The notes below the pieces were generated by a model, which worked only from the letters and a program-made list of their open reading frames with translations, was not told the origin of the DNA and ran no database searches. From the NCBI GenBank assembly GCA_016716715.1, contig JADJVE010000006.1:248001-312000 (forward strand): a DNA stretch of 64,000 nt, read 5' to 3'. The position numbers were made by a program, and so were the translations under genes. Below are positions 44,324 through 52,006 of this stretch, piece by piece. The stretch comes from Acidobacteriota bacterium. GTDB lineage: Bacteria > Acidobacteriota > Thermoanaerobaculia > UBA5066. The first letter of the stretch is position 1; every line of letters starts with the position of its first letter.

Positions 44324-45865
44324 ATGCGCTCGCCCGCCCTCGCTATGTGCCTCGGGGCAACTCTCTCCGGCGCCGCGCTCCCGGCGCACGCTGTCCTTCC
44401 GCCGGGCGTCGACGACGCTTCGATCGCCGCCGCCGCCGTCGCGACCTTCCCGGAGTTCCTCGAGTTCCTCTCCCTCCCGAACGACTCCGCGAAGCCCGCC
44501 GACATCCAGCGCAACGCCGCGTGGCTCGAGTCGGCGTTCGCGCGGCGCGGCTTCACGACGCGCCTCCTCGACAACAAGGGCCGCCCGCTCGTCTTCGCCG
44601 AGTACGGCAAGGCCCGCCCCGCGCAGAAGACGGTCCTCTTCTACATCCACTTCGACGCCCAGCCTGTCGTCCCGTCGCAGTGGGCCCAGAAGGACCCGTG
44701 GCTGCCCGTCGTCAAGCGGCGCGGGCCCGACGGGAAGTGGGCCGAGGTGGACCGCGCCGAGCTCCTGAAGCCCGGCTTCGACCCGGAGCTGCGCGTCTTT
44801 GCGCGCTCGTCCTCCGACGACAAGGGCCCGATCGTGATGTTCCTCGCCGTATTCGATCTCCTGCGCGCGAAGAAGATCGACCCGGCCTTCCACGTGAAGG
44901 TTCTCCTCGACAGCGAGGAGGAGGTCGGCTCGCCCGGCATCGCCGCCGCCGTCGCCGGCAACGCCGCGCTCCTCGCGGCCGACGCCGTCGTCCTCCTCGA
45001 CGGGCCTGTCCACGCCTCGAGCCGCCCGACGCTCGCCTTCGGCAACCGCGGCGTCGTCGCCGTGACGCTCACCGTTTACGGGCCACGCGCGCCGCTGCAC
45101 AGCGGGCACTTCGGCAACTGGGTGCCCAACCCCGCGCTGCGCCTCGCGAAACTCCTTGCGTCGATGAAGGACGAGGACGGACGGGTGACGGTCGCCGGGT
45201 ACTACGGGCGCACGAACCTCACCGAAGCGGATCGCAAGGCGCTCGCCGAGGTGCCCGACGACGAGGCCGCGCTGAAACAGAGGGTCGGCATATCGCAGCA
45301 GGAAAAGGTCGGCGTCACGTACCAGGAGTCGCTCCAGTACCCGTCCCTCAACGTGCGCGGCCTCGCGTCGGCGAGCGTGGGCGAGAAGGCGGCGAACGTC
45401 CTCCCGCGCGACGCCGTCGCCGAGCTGGATCTGCGCACGACCGTCGAGTCCGACCCGGCGTTCCTCGTCGGCCTCCTGAAGAAGCACGTCGAGGCGCAGG
45501 GCTGGCACCTCGTCGAGAAGGACCCCACGGACGAGGAGCGCGCGCGCTGGCCGAAGCTCGCGCGATTCGACGCGCACGCACCCGAGGAGGCCGCGCGGCA
45601 GCCGTTCGACGCACCGGTGGGCCGCTGGGCGGCGGCGGCGCTCGGCGGCGCATGGCCCGCCGCGCCGCTCGTGCGCATCCGGATGATGGGCGGCACGCTC
45701 CCGACGCACGCGATCGTCGGGCCGCTGAAGGCGCCGTTCGTGCAGGTCCCCGTCGTGAACGCCGACAACAACCAGCACGCGTACGACGAGAACCTGCGCA
45801 TGGGCCACTACCTGAGCGGCATGCGCTCGATGGCAGCGCTCCTCACGGCGCCGTACCCGGAGTGA
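44324..45865 (+). CDS. Secreted M20 family metallopeptidase
   Basis: A 513-residue exported dipeptidase-like enzyme. The signal peptide (ALAMCLGATLSGAALPAHA) follows ATG 44324, which has CGGAGG 7 bases upstream. Zinc-binding residues appear in FYIHFDAQPVVP, the RSSSDDKGP segment, LLDSEEEVGSPG and NNQHAYDENLRMGHYL. The dimerisation lid begins near VTLTVYGPRAPLHSGHFGNW. The layout matches M20 peptidases of the CNDP dipeptidase group. It is followed 15 bases later by the next secreted gene. Confidence 0.88.
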   Translation: MRSPALAMCLGATLSGAALPAHAVLPPGVDDASIAAAAVATFPEFLEFLSLPNDSAKPADIQRNAAWLESAFARRGFTTRLLDNKGRPLVFAEYGKARPAQKTVLFYIHFDAQPVVPSQWAQKDPWLPVVKRRGPDGKWAEVDRAELLKPGFDPELRVFARSSSDDKGPIVMFLAVFDLLRAKKIDPAFHVKVLLDSEEEVGSPGIAAAVAGNAALLAADAVVLLDGPVHASSRPTLAFGNRGVVAVTLTVYGPRAPLHSGHFGNWVPNPALRLAKLLASMKDEDGRVTVAGYYGRTNLTEADRKALAEVPDDEAALKQRVGISQQEKVGVTYQESLQYPSLNVRGLASASVGEKAANVLPRDAVAELDLRTTVESDPAFLVGLLKKHVEAQGWHLVEKDPTDEERARWPKLARFDAHAPEEAARQPFDAPVGRWAAAALGGAWPAAPLVRIRMMGGTLPTHAIVGPLKAPFVQVPVVNADNNQHAYDENLRMGHYLSGMRSMAALLTAPYPE

Positions 45866-45880
45866 GAGAGAATCCGTCTC

Positions 45881-46456
45881 ATGCAAACACCTCGCCGTCT
45901 CCCGCTGATGCTCGCCCTCTGCCTGGCCGCCCCCGCCCTCGCGCAGGGCCGGCCTGATCCGGCGGCCCTCCTCACCGCCCAGAAGGACGCGCTGAAGGCC
46001 TTCGCGGCCATGGACGGCGTCTGGCGGGGCCCCGCGTGGACGATCCTCCCGTCGGGCGAGAAGCACACGATCACGCAGACCGAGCGCATCGGACCGTTCC
46101 TCGACGGCGCCGTGAAGGTCATCGAGGGGAAAGGCTATGAGGCGGACGGGCGCGTCTCGTTCAACGCGTTCGGGACGATCTCCTTCAACCCCGCGAAGAA
46201 CGCCTACACGCTTCATTCGTACGCGATGGGCAACGCCGGCGACTTCGTCATCAAGCCCACGCCCGACGGCTACATCTGGGAAATCCCGGCCGGGCCCATG
46301 ACGATCCGGTACACGGCCGTCATCAAGGACGGGACGCTCAAGGAAGTCGGCGACCGCCTCGAGACCGGCAAGGACCCCGTCCGCTTCTTCGAGATGACGC
46401 TCACCCGCATCGGCGACACGACGTGGCCCGCGGGCGGGGCGGTGCCGCCGAAGTAG
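45881..46456 (+). CDS. Secreted DUF1579-like protein
   Basis: A 191-residue exported protein (signal LMLALCLAAPALAQG). The mature part resembles DUF1579-type proteins: MDGVWRGPAWTILPSGEKHT, then ERIGPFLDGAVKVIEGKGY, a lipocalin-like beta-barrel core, and GYIWEIPAGPMTIRYTAVIKDG. It has no catalytic motif. It starts 15 bases after the M20 peptidase and is probably in the same transcript. Function unknown; ligand binding is possible. Confidence 0.75.
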   Translation: MQTPRRLPLMLALCLAAPALAQGRPDPAALLTAQKDALKAFAAMDGVWRGPAWTILPSGEKHTITQTERIGPFLDGAVKVIEGKGYEADGRVSFNAFGTISFNPAKNAYTLHSYAMGNAGDFVIKPTPDGYIWEIPAGPMTIRYTAVIKDGTLKEVGDRLETGKDPVRFFEMTLTRIGDTTWPAGGAVPPK

Positions 46457-46553
46457 TCCCGTCGCGTTAACGCTTCCCGGGCTTTCTTCTGGCGCGCGCT
46501 CGATCCGCGACATAGATTGCGACTCGCTCTTGCAACGACAGAAGGAGGCGCGC

Positions 46554-47105
46554 ATGCGCCGCCCCGGAGTAACACAGATGCGCCAACGTCGCCTCGCCGC
46601 GCTCGTGCTTTTCGCACTCTTCGGCCTCGGCGCTTCCGCGGCGCTCGCGGCCGACAGCACCCCGACTCCGCGAACCATGTCCCGCGGAAATCTCGTCAAA
46701 GTGCGGCCGAGAACTCCGCAGTTTCCTCCCGACGTAAAGGCCCGCGGCGACCGACTCTGGAATGCGGCGTCACCCGCGGTGAAGGCCTGGGCGAGCCAGA
46801 ACGCGCCCCAGGTCGCGAAGGGACCCGGCGACCCCGAGGCCCTCGCTCACGCCGCCGCTCAGGCCCGGTCGGCTCACACCCGAGGCGGCGGCGCCGCTGA
46901 CTCTCTCTCGTTCCTCCTGCTCTACGAGGCCTCGAGGAGCCTGCAGGCCAAGAGCGACCTCGACTCCATGTCGGAGATGGGCGAGATGGAGTCGTTGCGC
47001 CTCCAGATGGCGATGGACCGCCTGAGCAAGATGATGTCGACGCTCTCGAACCTGATGAAGAAGATGTCGACGACCCAGGACGCCATCATCCAGAACATGA
47101 AGTAG
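46554..47105 (+). CDS. Secreted protein with Met-rich helical tail, paralogue of the 48972 gene
   Basis: A 183-residue exported protein. The ATG at 46554 follows AAGGAGG; signal LAALVLFALFGLGASAALA. The mature N-half (PPDVKARGDRLWNAASPAVKAWASQNAP) aligns with the 48972 product (PPDLEARAAEFQRQASPQMLAWVHDQG). The second half has SLSFLLLYEASRSLQAKSDL, then a Met-rich amphipathic helix ending KMSTTQDAIIQNMK. I recognise no family. The pair flanks the FMN dehydrogenase region. Helical tail suggests oligomerisation or membrane binding. Confidence 0.72.
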   Translation: MRRPGVTQMRQRRLAALVLFALFGLGASAALAADSTPTPRTMSRGNLVKVRPRTPQFPPDVKARGDRLWNAASPAVKAWASQNAPQVAKGPGDPEALAHAAAQARSAHTRGGGAADSLSFLLLYEASRSLQAKSDLDSMSEMGEMESLRLQMAMDRLSKMMSTLSNLMKKMSTTQDAIIQNMK

Positions 47106-47230
47106 GAACCTGGAGGAAGCGCGCATTTGCGTCGCCCAGCCGCAGAGGCGCTGAGGCCGGCGCGAAGAGGGGAAAACCTTCCGGGCTCCGGTGAGACGCG
47201 GTATCGTTCGCGCAGACAGGAGAACAATGA

Positions 47231-47620
47231 ATGAAATATCTGCGCGTCATTCTCGAAGTGTGCGGAGCCGTCCTTCTTGCCGCGACGCTCGTCGTCGGTT
47301 CGCGGCCTTCGGCCGCACAGGTCTCAAAGGAGACGCAGACCATCAAGCCCGCTGTCCCCTACGCGCAGTTGAAAGATGCGAACTACATGCTCATCTCCGC
47401 ACTCCAGGATCGCGTCGATAGGCTCGAGGCGAAGCTTGCGACGGTCCAGAAGGATTACGCGGGCCACACGCACCACTACATTGCGCCCCAGTGCCAGTAC
47501 GAGAATCTCGCAACGTTCAAGAACGAGCTCGCTCACGGCGCCACGAACATGGGCGTGTGCCTCGTCAATCCCGCGGCCATCAACCGCAACGGCACCCCAA
47601 CAACGCCGCCGATGAAGTAG
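47231..47620 (+). CDS. Small secreted protein with coiled-coil segment
   Basis: A 129-residue exported protein. The ATG at 47231 is 8 bases after GGAGA; an overlapping ATG at 47227 is out of frame. Signal EVCGAVLLAATLVVGSRPSAA. A short coiled-coil (ISALQDRVDRLEAKLATVQKD) precedes a segment with His and Cys (AGHTHHYIAPQCQYEN, ATNMGVCLVNP). The two Cys may form a disulfide and the His cluster may bind metal. No family recognised. The region is less GC-rich than its neighbours. Confidence 0.65.
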   Translation: MKYLRVILEVCGAVLLAATLVVGSRPSAAQVSKETQTIKPAVPYAQLKDANYMLISALQDRVDRLEAKLATVQKDYAGHTHHYIAPQCQYENLATFKNELAHGATNMGVCLVNPAAINRNGTPTTPPMK

Positions 47621-47706
47621 GCACGCAACCCGCTCCCCGTCGCGCCCTTCGCCACTGGAATCGCCCGGCTGATCCGCCGCCGCTCCGCCGCATCCGGGAG
47701 GTCTTC

Positions 47707-48918
47707 GTGAACGACGTCGCCCGCCGCGATTTCCTGCGCTTTCTCGCGGCCAGCCCGCTCCTCGCCGGGCTCGGCAGCCTCGACGTCTTCGCCGACGGGG
47801 TCGAGCCGCTCGCCGACTCCGCCGCGAAGGCGCTGGACGTCTTCGAGCTCGAGGCCATCGCGAAGAAGAACCTTCCGCCCGCGCACTGGGGCTACATGGC
47901 GACCGGCGTCGACGGCGACGCGACGCTCCGGGCGAACGGCGAGGGCTTCGCGAACCTCGCGCTGCGCGTCCGCCGTCTCGCTGGCGTCCGCGCCCCCGAT
48001 ACGTCTGTCTCCCTTTTCGGCACGACGTGGGAAACGCCCATCGTCCTCTGCCCGGTTTCCAGCCAGCGCGCGTTCCACGACGACGCCGAAATCGCGACGG
48101 CGCGCGCCGCGCGCTCGCGGAGGACCCTGCAGATCCTCTCCACGCTCTCGTCCACCGGCGTCGAAGACGTCGCCGCCGCGCGCGGCGGCCCGGTCTGGTA
48201 TCAGCTCTATCCGACCGATCAGTGGTCCGTCGCGCAGGGCCTCATGAAGCGCGCCGAGGCCGCCGGCTGCCCCGCGCTCGTTCTGACCGTCGACCTGCAG
48301 GGCGGATCCAACCGCGAGACCGTCGTGCGCGGGCGACGCCTCGACACGCGCGACTGCTCGTCGTGCCACGCGGCCGACCCGTTCGACGTCGCCGGTGCGC
48401 TCCCCCGCCGGGCGATGTTCAGGGGGCTCGACGTTTCGAAGGTCACGTGGATCTTCCCGCCCGACGCGACGTGGGACTACGTCGCGCGCATCCGAGCCGC
48501 GTGGAGAGGGAAGCTTCTCCTCAAGGGCATCGTCACGCGCGAGGATGCCGAGCTCTGCCTCGCCGGAGGCGTCGACGGCATCGTCGTCTCGAACCACGGC
48601 GGCCGCGCCGAGGAGAGCCTCCGCCCCTCGATCGACAGCCTCGTCGAGGTCGCAGCGGCCGTGAAGGGGCGCGTCCCCGTGATCCTCGACGGCGGCATCC
48701 GCCGCGGAACCGACATCTTCAAGGCGCTCGCGCTCGGCGCGACCGCCGTCGGCATCGGGCGGCCGCAGGTGTGGGGCCTCGCCGCGTTCGGGCAGGCGGG
48801 CGTCGAGGCCGCGCTCGACATCCTGCGGCGCGAGCTGGAGATGGTCATGCGCCAGGCGGGCACGACGAGCCTCGCGAAGATCGACCGCTCGTACGTCGTC
48901 GACCGAAGGCGAGGCTGA
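47707..48918 (+). CDS. FMN-dependent alpha-hydroxy-acid dehydrogenase with Tat signal
   Basis: A 403-residue flavoprotein of the lactate/glycolate oxidase family. The N-terminus ARRDFLRFLAASPLLAGL is a twin-arginine signal, so the folded FMN protein is probably exported. The TIM barrel has IVLCPVSSQRAFHDDAE, WYQLYPTD, LTVDLQGGSNRE, KGIVTREDA, catalytic His in IVVSNHGGRA and the C-terminal FMN site DGGIRRGTDIFKALALGATAVGIGRP. It starts at GTG 47707. It oxidises 2-hydroxy acids to 2-oxo acids, electron acceptor unknown. A CSSC pair (DCSSCHAADPF) in the mobile loop is unusual. Confidence 0.87.
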   Translation: MNDVARRDFLRFLAASPLLAGLGSLDVFADGVEPLADSAAKALDVFELEAIAKKNLPPAHWGYMATGVDGDATLRANGEGFANLALRVRRLAGVRAPDTSVSLFGTTWETPIVLCPVSSQRAFHDDAEIATARAARSRRTLQILSTLSSTGVEDVAAARGGPVWYQLYPTDQWSVAQGLMKRAEAAGCPALVLTVDLQGGSNRETVVRGRRLDTRDCSSCHAADPFDVAGALPRRAMFRGLDVSKVTWIFPPDATWDYVARIRAAWRGKLLLKGIVTREDAELCLAGGVDGIVVSNHGGRAEESLRPSIDSLVEVAAAVKGRVPVILDGGIRRGTDIFKALALGATAVGIGRPQVWGLAAFGQAGVEAALDILRRELEMVMRQAGTTSLAKIDRSYVVDRRRG

Positions 48919-48971
48919 ATTTCGGCCCGAGAGGCATCGGGAGAGAATGGACTGGAACTGGAGGCCCCGCG

Positions 48972-49595
48972 ATGCGTAAACGCGCCGCCACCCCCACCCT
49001 TCTCGCTGAAGGCCCTCGCAGGTACCAGGTGAGCAGCGTTCTCGCTCTCGTGCTCGCCGCGTCGTTCTCCACTGCCGCCGCCACGATTCCGCCCGACCTC
49101 GAGGCGCGCGCCGCCGAGTTCCAGAGGCAGGCGTCGCCGCAGATGCTCGCCTGGGTGCACGACCAGGGGGTGGCGCTGGCGCGAAAGAACGGGCCGGTCG
49201 ACCTCGCAGCGCTCGAGCAGACGATCCGGTCACGCTTCGTTGCAAAACGAGCCCCGGCAGGCAGGGCGACGACTTCGACCGGGGCCGGGGCCTACTCAAA
49301 CCTGGGCGCCATCGGGGACGGCGACATCATGGCGATCGCCTTCCTCGTGATGATGGAGGCGGCGAAGTCCGCCCGGGAGGACCTCAAGGCGATCATGGGC
49401 CAGGTGAAGGCGATCAACAGCGCGAAAACGCAGCAACGCGGGCTGATCAGGGAAATCAATCAGGCGTCAGGCGCAAAGGCCGCCACTCCCACACCTACGC
49501 CGACGCCCGACCGCGTCGCCCAGCTCGTCGCCGCCGCGCGGAGCGTCCAAGGCAAGACTCACGCCGCGAACCTGTCGGCCGTGGCGCAGCGCTGA
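48972..49595 (+). CDS. Secreted helical protein, paralogue of the 46554 gene
   Basis: A 207-residue protein with signal-like segment VSSVLALVLAASFSTAAA at residues 20-37. It shares the PPD.EAR...ASP...AW core with the 46554 product, and its central MAIAFLVMMEAAKSAREDL aligns with SLSFLLLYEASRSLQAKSDL there. A Thr/Pro linker (ATPTPTPTPDRV) precedes the tail. The two paralogues lie on the same strand 1.9 kb apart around the FMN dehydrogenase, which suggests local duplication. Function unknown. Confidence 0.7.
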   Translation: MRKRAATPTLLAEGPRRYQVSSVLALVLAASFSTAAATIPPDLEARAAEFQRQASPQMLAWVHDQGVALARKNGPVDLAALEQTIRSRFVAKRAPAGRATTSTGAGAYSNLGAIGDGDIMAIAFLVMMEAAKSAREDLKAIMGQVKAINSAKTQQRGLIREINQASGAKAATPTPTPTPDRVAQLVAAARSVQGKTHAANLSAVAQR

Positions 49596-49606
49596 TCCGG
49601 GAACTC

Positions 49607-50035
49607 CTAGTTCTTCGCGAGCGCCTTCAGGATGTTGACGACCATCCCGGGCAGCTGCCCCGGGTGCGCCTCGACCGAAGCGAGGACGTCCCCGATCGTC
49701 GTCGCGCCCTCGAGCTCGGCCCACTTCGCGACCTCCGCGGCGCTCGGGGAGAGGTACGCCATGCTCCACGACGTGAACGCGCGCTCGTCGGTGTCCTGCT
49801 CGTAGAACACTTTCACGCCGCGGTGCCGCGGGTCGCGGTCGATCCGGCCCATCAGGTCGAGCACGTCGTTCTTCTCGCCCTCGAGAACCTGCAGGAACGC
49901 GCCGTCTACGAAAACGAGCACGCCCGAGATCCCGTGCGCCTTGTTGCGGATCCGCGACTCCGCGAGCATCCCCTCGAGTTCGGCCGGGGTCAGATCCGGC
50001 GCCGCTTCGGAGGAATAGACGAGGCGATACGGCAT
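49607..50035 (-). CDS. BLUF blue-light photoreceptor protein
   Basis: A 142-residue single-domain BLUF protein that binds FAD and senses blue light. All key residues line up with AppA at a constant offset: Tyr7, Asn31 (RIRNKAHGISGVL), Gln49 (FLQVLEG), Trp90 and Met92 (SWSMAY). No output domain is attached, so it must signal through a partner; c-di-GMP enzymes lie elsewhere in the window (34192 and 58242). It starts at ATG 50035 and is convergent with the 48972 gene. Confidence 0.93.
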   Translation of the reverse strand: MPYRLVYSSEAAPDLTPAELEGMLAESRIRNKAHGISGVLVFVDGAFLQVLEGEKNDVLDLMGRIDRDPRHRGVKVFYEQDTDERAFTSWSMAYLSPSAAEVAKWAELEGATTIGDVLASVEAHPGQLPGMVVNILKALAKN

Positions 50036-50061
50036 GGGGCCCTCCCGCGGTGGGGAGTCTA

Positions 50062-50106
50062 TTCCGGAAAAAGAAAACGGCGCCGGAGCGTTTCCGCCCG
50101 GCGCCG
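50062..50106 (-). terminator. Terminator of RRM unit 1
   Basis: On the minus strand, the stem CGGCGCCGG/CCGGCGCCG (50098-50106 with 50078-50086) encloses an 11-base loop containing GGAAACG, followed by a T-rich stretch (GTTTTCTTTTTCC). A near-identical hairpin ends the second RRM gene at 59580-59607. Confidence 0.85.
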
Positions 50107-50133
50107 AATTGAAACAGGTCGAGTCGTTACAGG

Positions 50134-50421
50134 TTAGTAACGGTTGCGGCCGCCGCCGAAGCCACCGCCACCACCGCGGTTCTCCTGGGGCTTGGCCTCG
50201 TTGACCTTGAGCGCGCGGCCGTCCTGCTCGCGGCCGTTGAGGGCGCCCATCGCCTTCTTGGCGTCCTCGTCGGACATCTCGACGAAGCCGAAGCCCTTCG
50301 AGGAGCCGGTGTCGCGGTCCGAGATCACGCGGGCGGATTCGACGTTGCCAAAGGGCTCGAACAGAGACTTGAGGGTCGAGTCATTGACGGAGTAGGACAG
50401 GTTTCCAACGTAGAGCTTCAT
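50134..50421 (-). CDS. RRM RNA-binding protein, copy 1
   Basis: A 95-residue single-RRM protein of the glycine-rich RNA-binding (Rbp) type. RNP2 is KLYVGNLSYSV at the N-terminus, RNP1 is SKGFGFVEM (residues about 42-50), and a short Gly/Arg tail ends FGGGRNRY. It starts at ATG 50421 after AGGAATCTC. It is about 80 percent identical to the gene at 59631. It has a conserved leader and terminator. Such proteins act as RNA chaperones, often cold-induced, in cyanobacteria and other phyla. Confidence 0.95.
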   Translation of the reverse strand: MKLYVGNLSYSVNDSTLKSLFEPFGNVESARVISDRDTGSSKGFGFVEMSDEDAKKAMGALNGREQDGRALKVNEAKPQENRGGGGGFGGGRNRY

Positions 50422-50561
50422 GAGATTCCTTAGGAAAACGCGCGGCCGGTTGGACGTGCGCGATTGGAAGATGGTTGGGAGGGTACGGTTGAGGTCGACG
50501 GGGACCTTTCGGTCTCGGTCCGCTCCGTCATATAGAAAGGAGTGCGAACGGGGAAAGTATA
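50422..50561 (-). promoter_or_regulatory. Promoter and conserved 5' leader of RRM unit 1
   Basis: The -10 TATACT (complement of 50556-50561) sets a start near 50549, giving a leader of about 128 bases. The segment 50465-50530 is nearly identical to 59967-60030 upstream of RRM copy 2, including GGACCGAG, CCGAAAGGTCCCC and ACCATCTTCCA, although the surrounding noncoding DNA has diverged. Conservation in a noncoding leader suggests RNA-level regulation, possibly self-binding by the RRM product. Confidence 0.7.
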
Positions 50562-50631
50562 AGGCCATTTCCGGATTCGTGCCCGCAAAATGATGTAACT
50601 TGAACATGGATAGTCACTTAGGGGCGGCTCG

Positions 50632-51576
50632 TCAGTTCACGATCTCGTCCGGTGGCGGCTCCTCGCCCGGGCCGGCCGCCGGAACCTCCGCCTCCTCCAT
50701 CGCCTTCGCCTGCGCCGCGCGCTGCCTTCTCTTCCGGATTCCCGCGGCGATCGCGAGCACGGAGACCCCGAACCACAGGACCGCGGTGCTCGTGAGGATG
50801 GGAATCCAGCGCTTCAGCGTGCCCTGCCGTTCCCAGAACGCCTCGCCCACGTCGACGAGCGACGCGCCGGTCGCGCCGCGGATCGCCTGGTCGAACGTGT
50901 CGTCCTGCGCGAGGCGCGCGAGGACGATGCGCGGGACGGCGGGGCCGTAGCGCTCGAGGAGATCCTGCACGAGCGTGCCCGCGAGCGCGTACCCGTGCTC
51001 AACCTGCCGCCGGTCGCCCTGGAAGAGGTCGTCGAGCTTCCAGAGCGGCACGCGCGGACCCGACAGCAGCCCCACCGCGAGCTCCGTCTGGTCGCGCAAG
51101 CGCCACGACCGGGCCGCGAGCATCGCGAGCCCCTCGTTGAACCACCGCGGCACGCGCCTTCCGCCCGCCGCGCGGTGGATGAGGACGTGCGCCACCTCGT
51201 GCGCCAGCACCTCCTCGAGCCCGCCGTCCGGATACGACGGCGTGCGCTCGGCGAGGATGACGACCGCGTTCGAGACGCCGTCCGTGTAGCCCGTCACCCA
51301 CGCCGGCGCGTCGCGCGCGAGCGGCGACGACTCCGGCGCGAGGACGACGCGGATGTCGGGCCCCGGCGCGTCGAGCCCCACGAGGTCCATCACGCTCCAC
51401 ATCCACGGCCGCTGCCCGGCCGCGAGGCGGTTCGCGGAGCGCGGGAGGCCGGGCTGCGGGTCGAAGACGAGACGCGTCGGCTCGACCGCCGCAAGGGGCG
51501 AGGCGAGAAGAAGGGCGGCGAGGAGCGCGAGCTTCCGGATGGCGCCTAGCCTACCCGCATGAGCAGCTTGAATCAT
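50632..51576 (-). CDS. Exported MA-clan metallopeptidase with C-terminal anchor
   Basis: A 314-residue protein. A signal peptide (KLALLAALLLASPLAAV) is followed by a peptidase_MA_2-like domain with zinc motif HEVAH in VLAHEVAHVLIHRAAGG and downstream Glu in WFNEGLAML. A transmembrane helix near the C-terminus (ILTSTAVLWFGVSVLAIAAGI) precedes a charged cytoplasmic tail. So the catalytic part faces the periplasm. ATG 51576 is chosen; the open frame continues far upstream against acpS and was rejected. Confidence 0.83.
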   Translation of the reverse strand: MIQAAHAGRLGAIRKLALLAALLLASPLAAVEPTRLVFDPQPGLPRSANRLAAGQRPWMWSVMDLVGLDAPGPDIRVVLAPESSPLARDAPAWVTGYTDGVSNAVVILAERTPSYPDGGLEEVLAHEVAHVLIHRAAGGRRVPRWFNEGLAMLAARSWRLRDQTELAVGLLSGPRVPLWKLDDLFQGDRRQVEHGYALAGTLVQDLLERYGPAVPRIVLARLAQDDTFDQAIRGATGASLVDVGEAFWERQGTLKRWIPILTSTAVLWFGVSVLAIAAGIRKRRQRAAQAKAMEEAEVPAAGPGEEPPPDEIVN

Positions 51577-51627
51577 GGCGGCTGGCCATCGGGAGACCCA
51601 GCTCTCTAGGTAGGAAGAGCCACGCCC

Positions 51628-52002
51628 ATGATCCTCGGGATCGGGACCGACCTCCTCGACGTCGCCCGCATGGCGAGGGAGCTGGAGAAGGACGGAGCCG
51701 GGTTCCGGGACAGGGTTTTCACGCCGTCCGAGATCGCGTACTGCGAGGCCCGGCGGTACCCGGCGCGGCATTTCGCGGCCCGCTTCGCGGCCAAGGAGGC
51801 GCTCTTCAAGGCGCTCGCGGGCCCGGCGTCGGACGACTTCTGGCGCGAGGCCGAGGTCGAGCGGACGGGTGACGCGGCGCCGCGCCTCATCCTGCACGGC
51901 CGCGCGAAAGAGGCGGCCGACCGCCTCGGCGTCAAGAGCGTCCTGGTTTCCCTTTCGCACACCGACAGCCTCGCTTCGGCGAGCGTCGTGCTTCAGGGGT
52001 GA
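51628..52002 (+). CDS. acpS: Holo-[acyl-carrier-protein] synthase
   Basis: AcpS transfers 4'-phosphopantetheine from CoA to the conserved Ser of ACP. The 124-residue protein has the family signatures ILGIGTDLLDVARM (Asp metal ligand) and ARFAAKEALFKAL (Glu/Lys), ending VSLSHTDSLASASVVL. It starts at ATG 51628 and ends 4 bases before the AMP-ligase gene, in an operon that also encodes an ACP, its probable substrate. Confidence 0.94.
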   Translation: MILGIGTDLLDVARMARELEKDGAGFRDRVFTPSEIAYCEARRYPARHFAARFAAKEALFKALAGPASDDFWREAEVERTGDAAPRLILHGRAKEAADRLGVKSVLVSLSHTDSLASASVVLQG

Positions 52003-52006
52003 ACGC

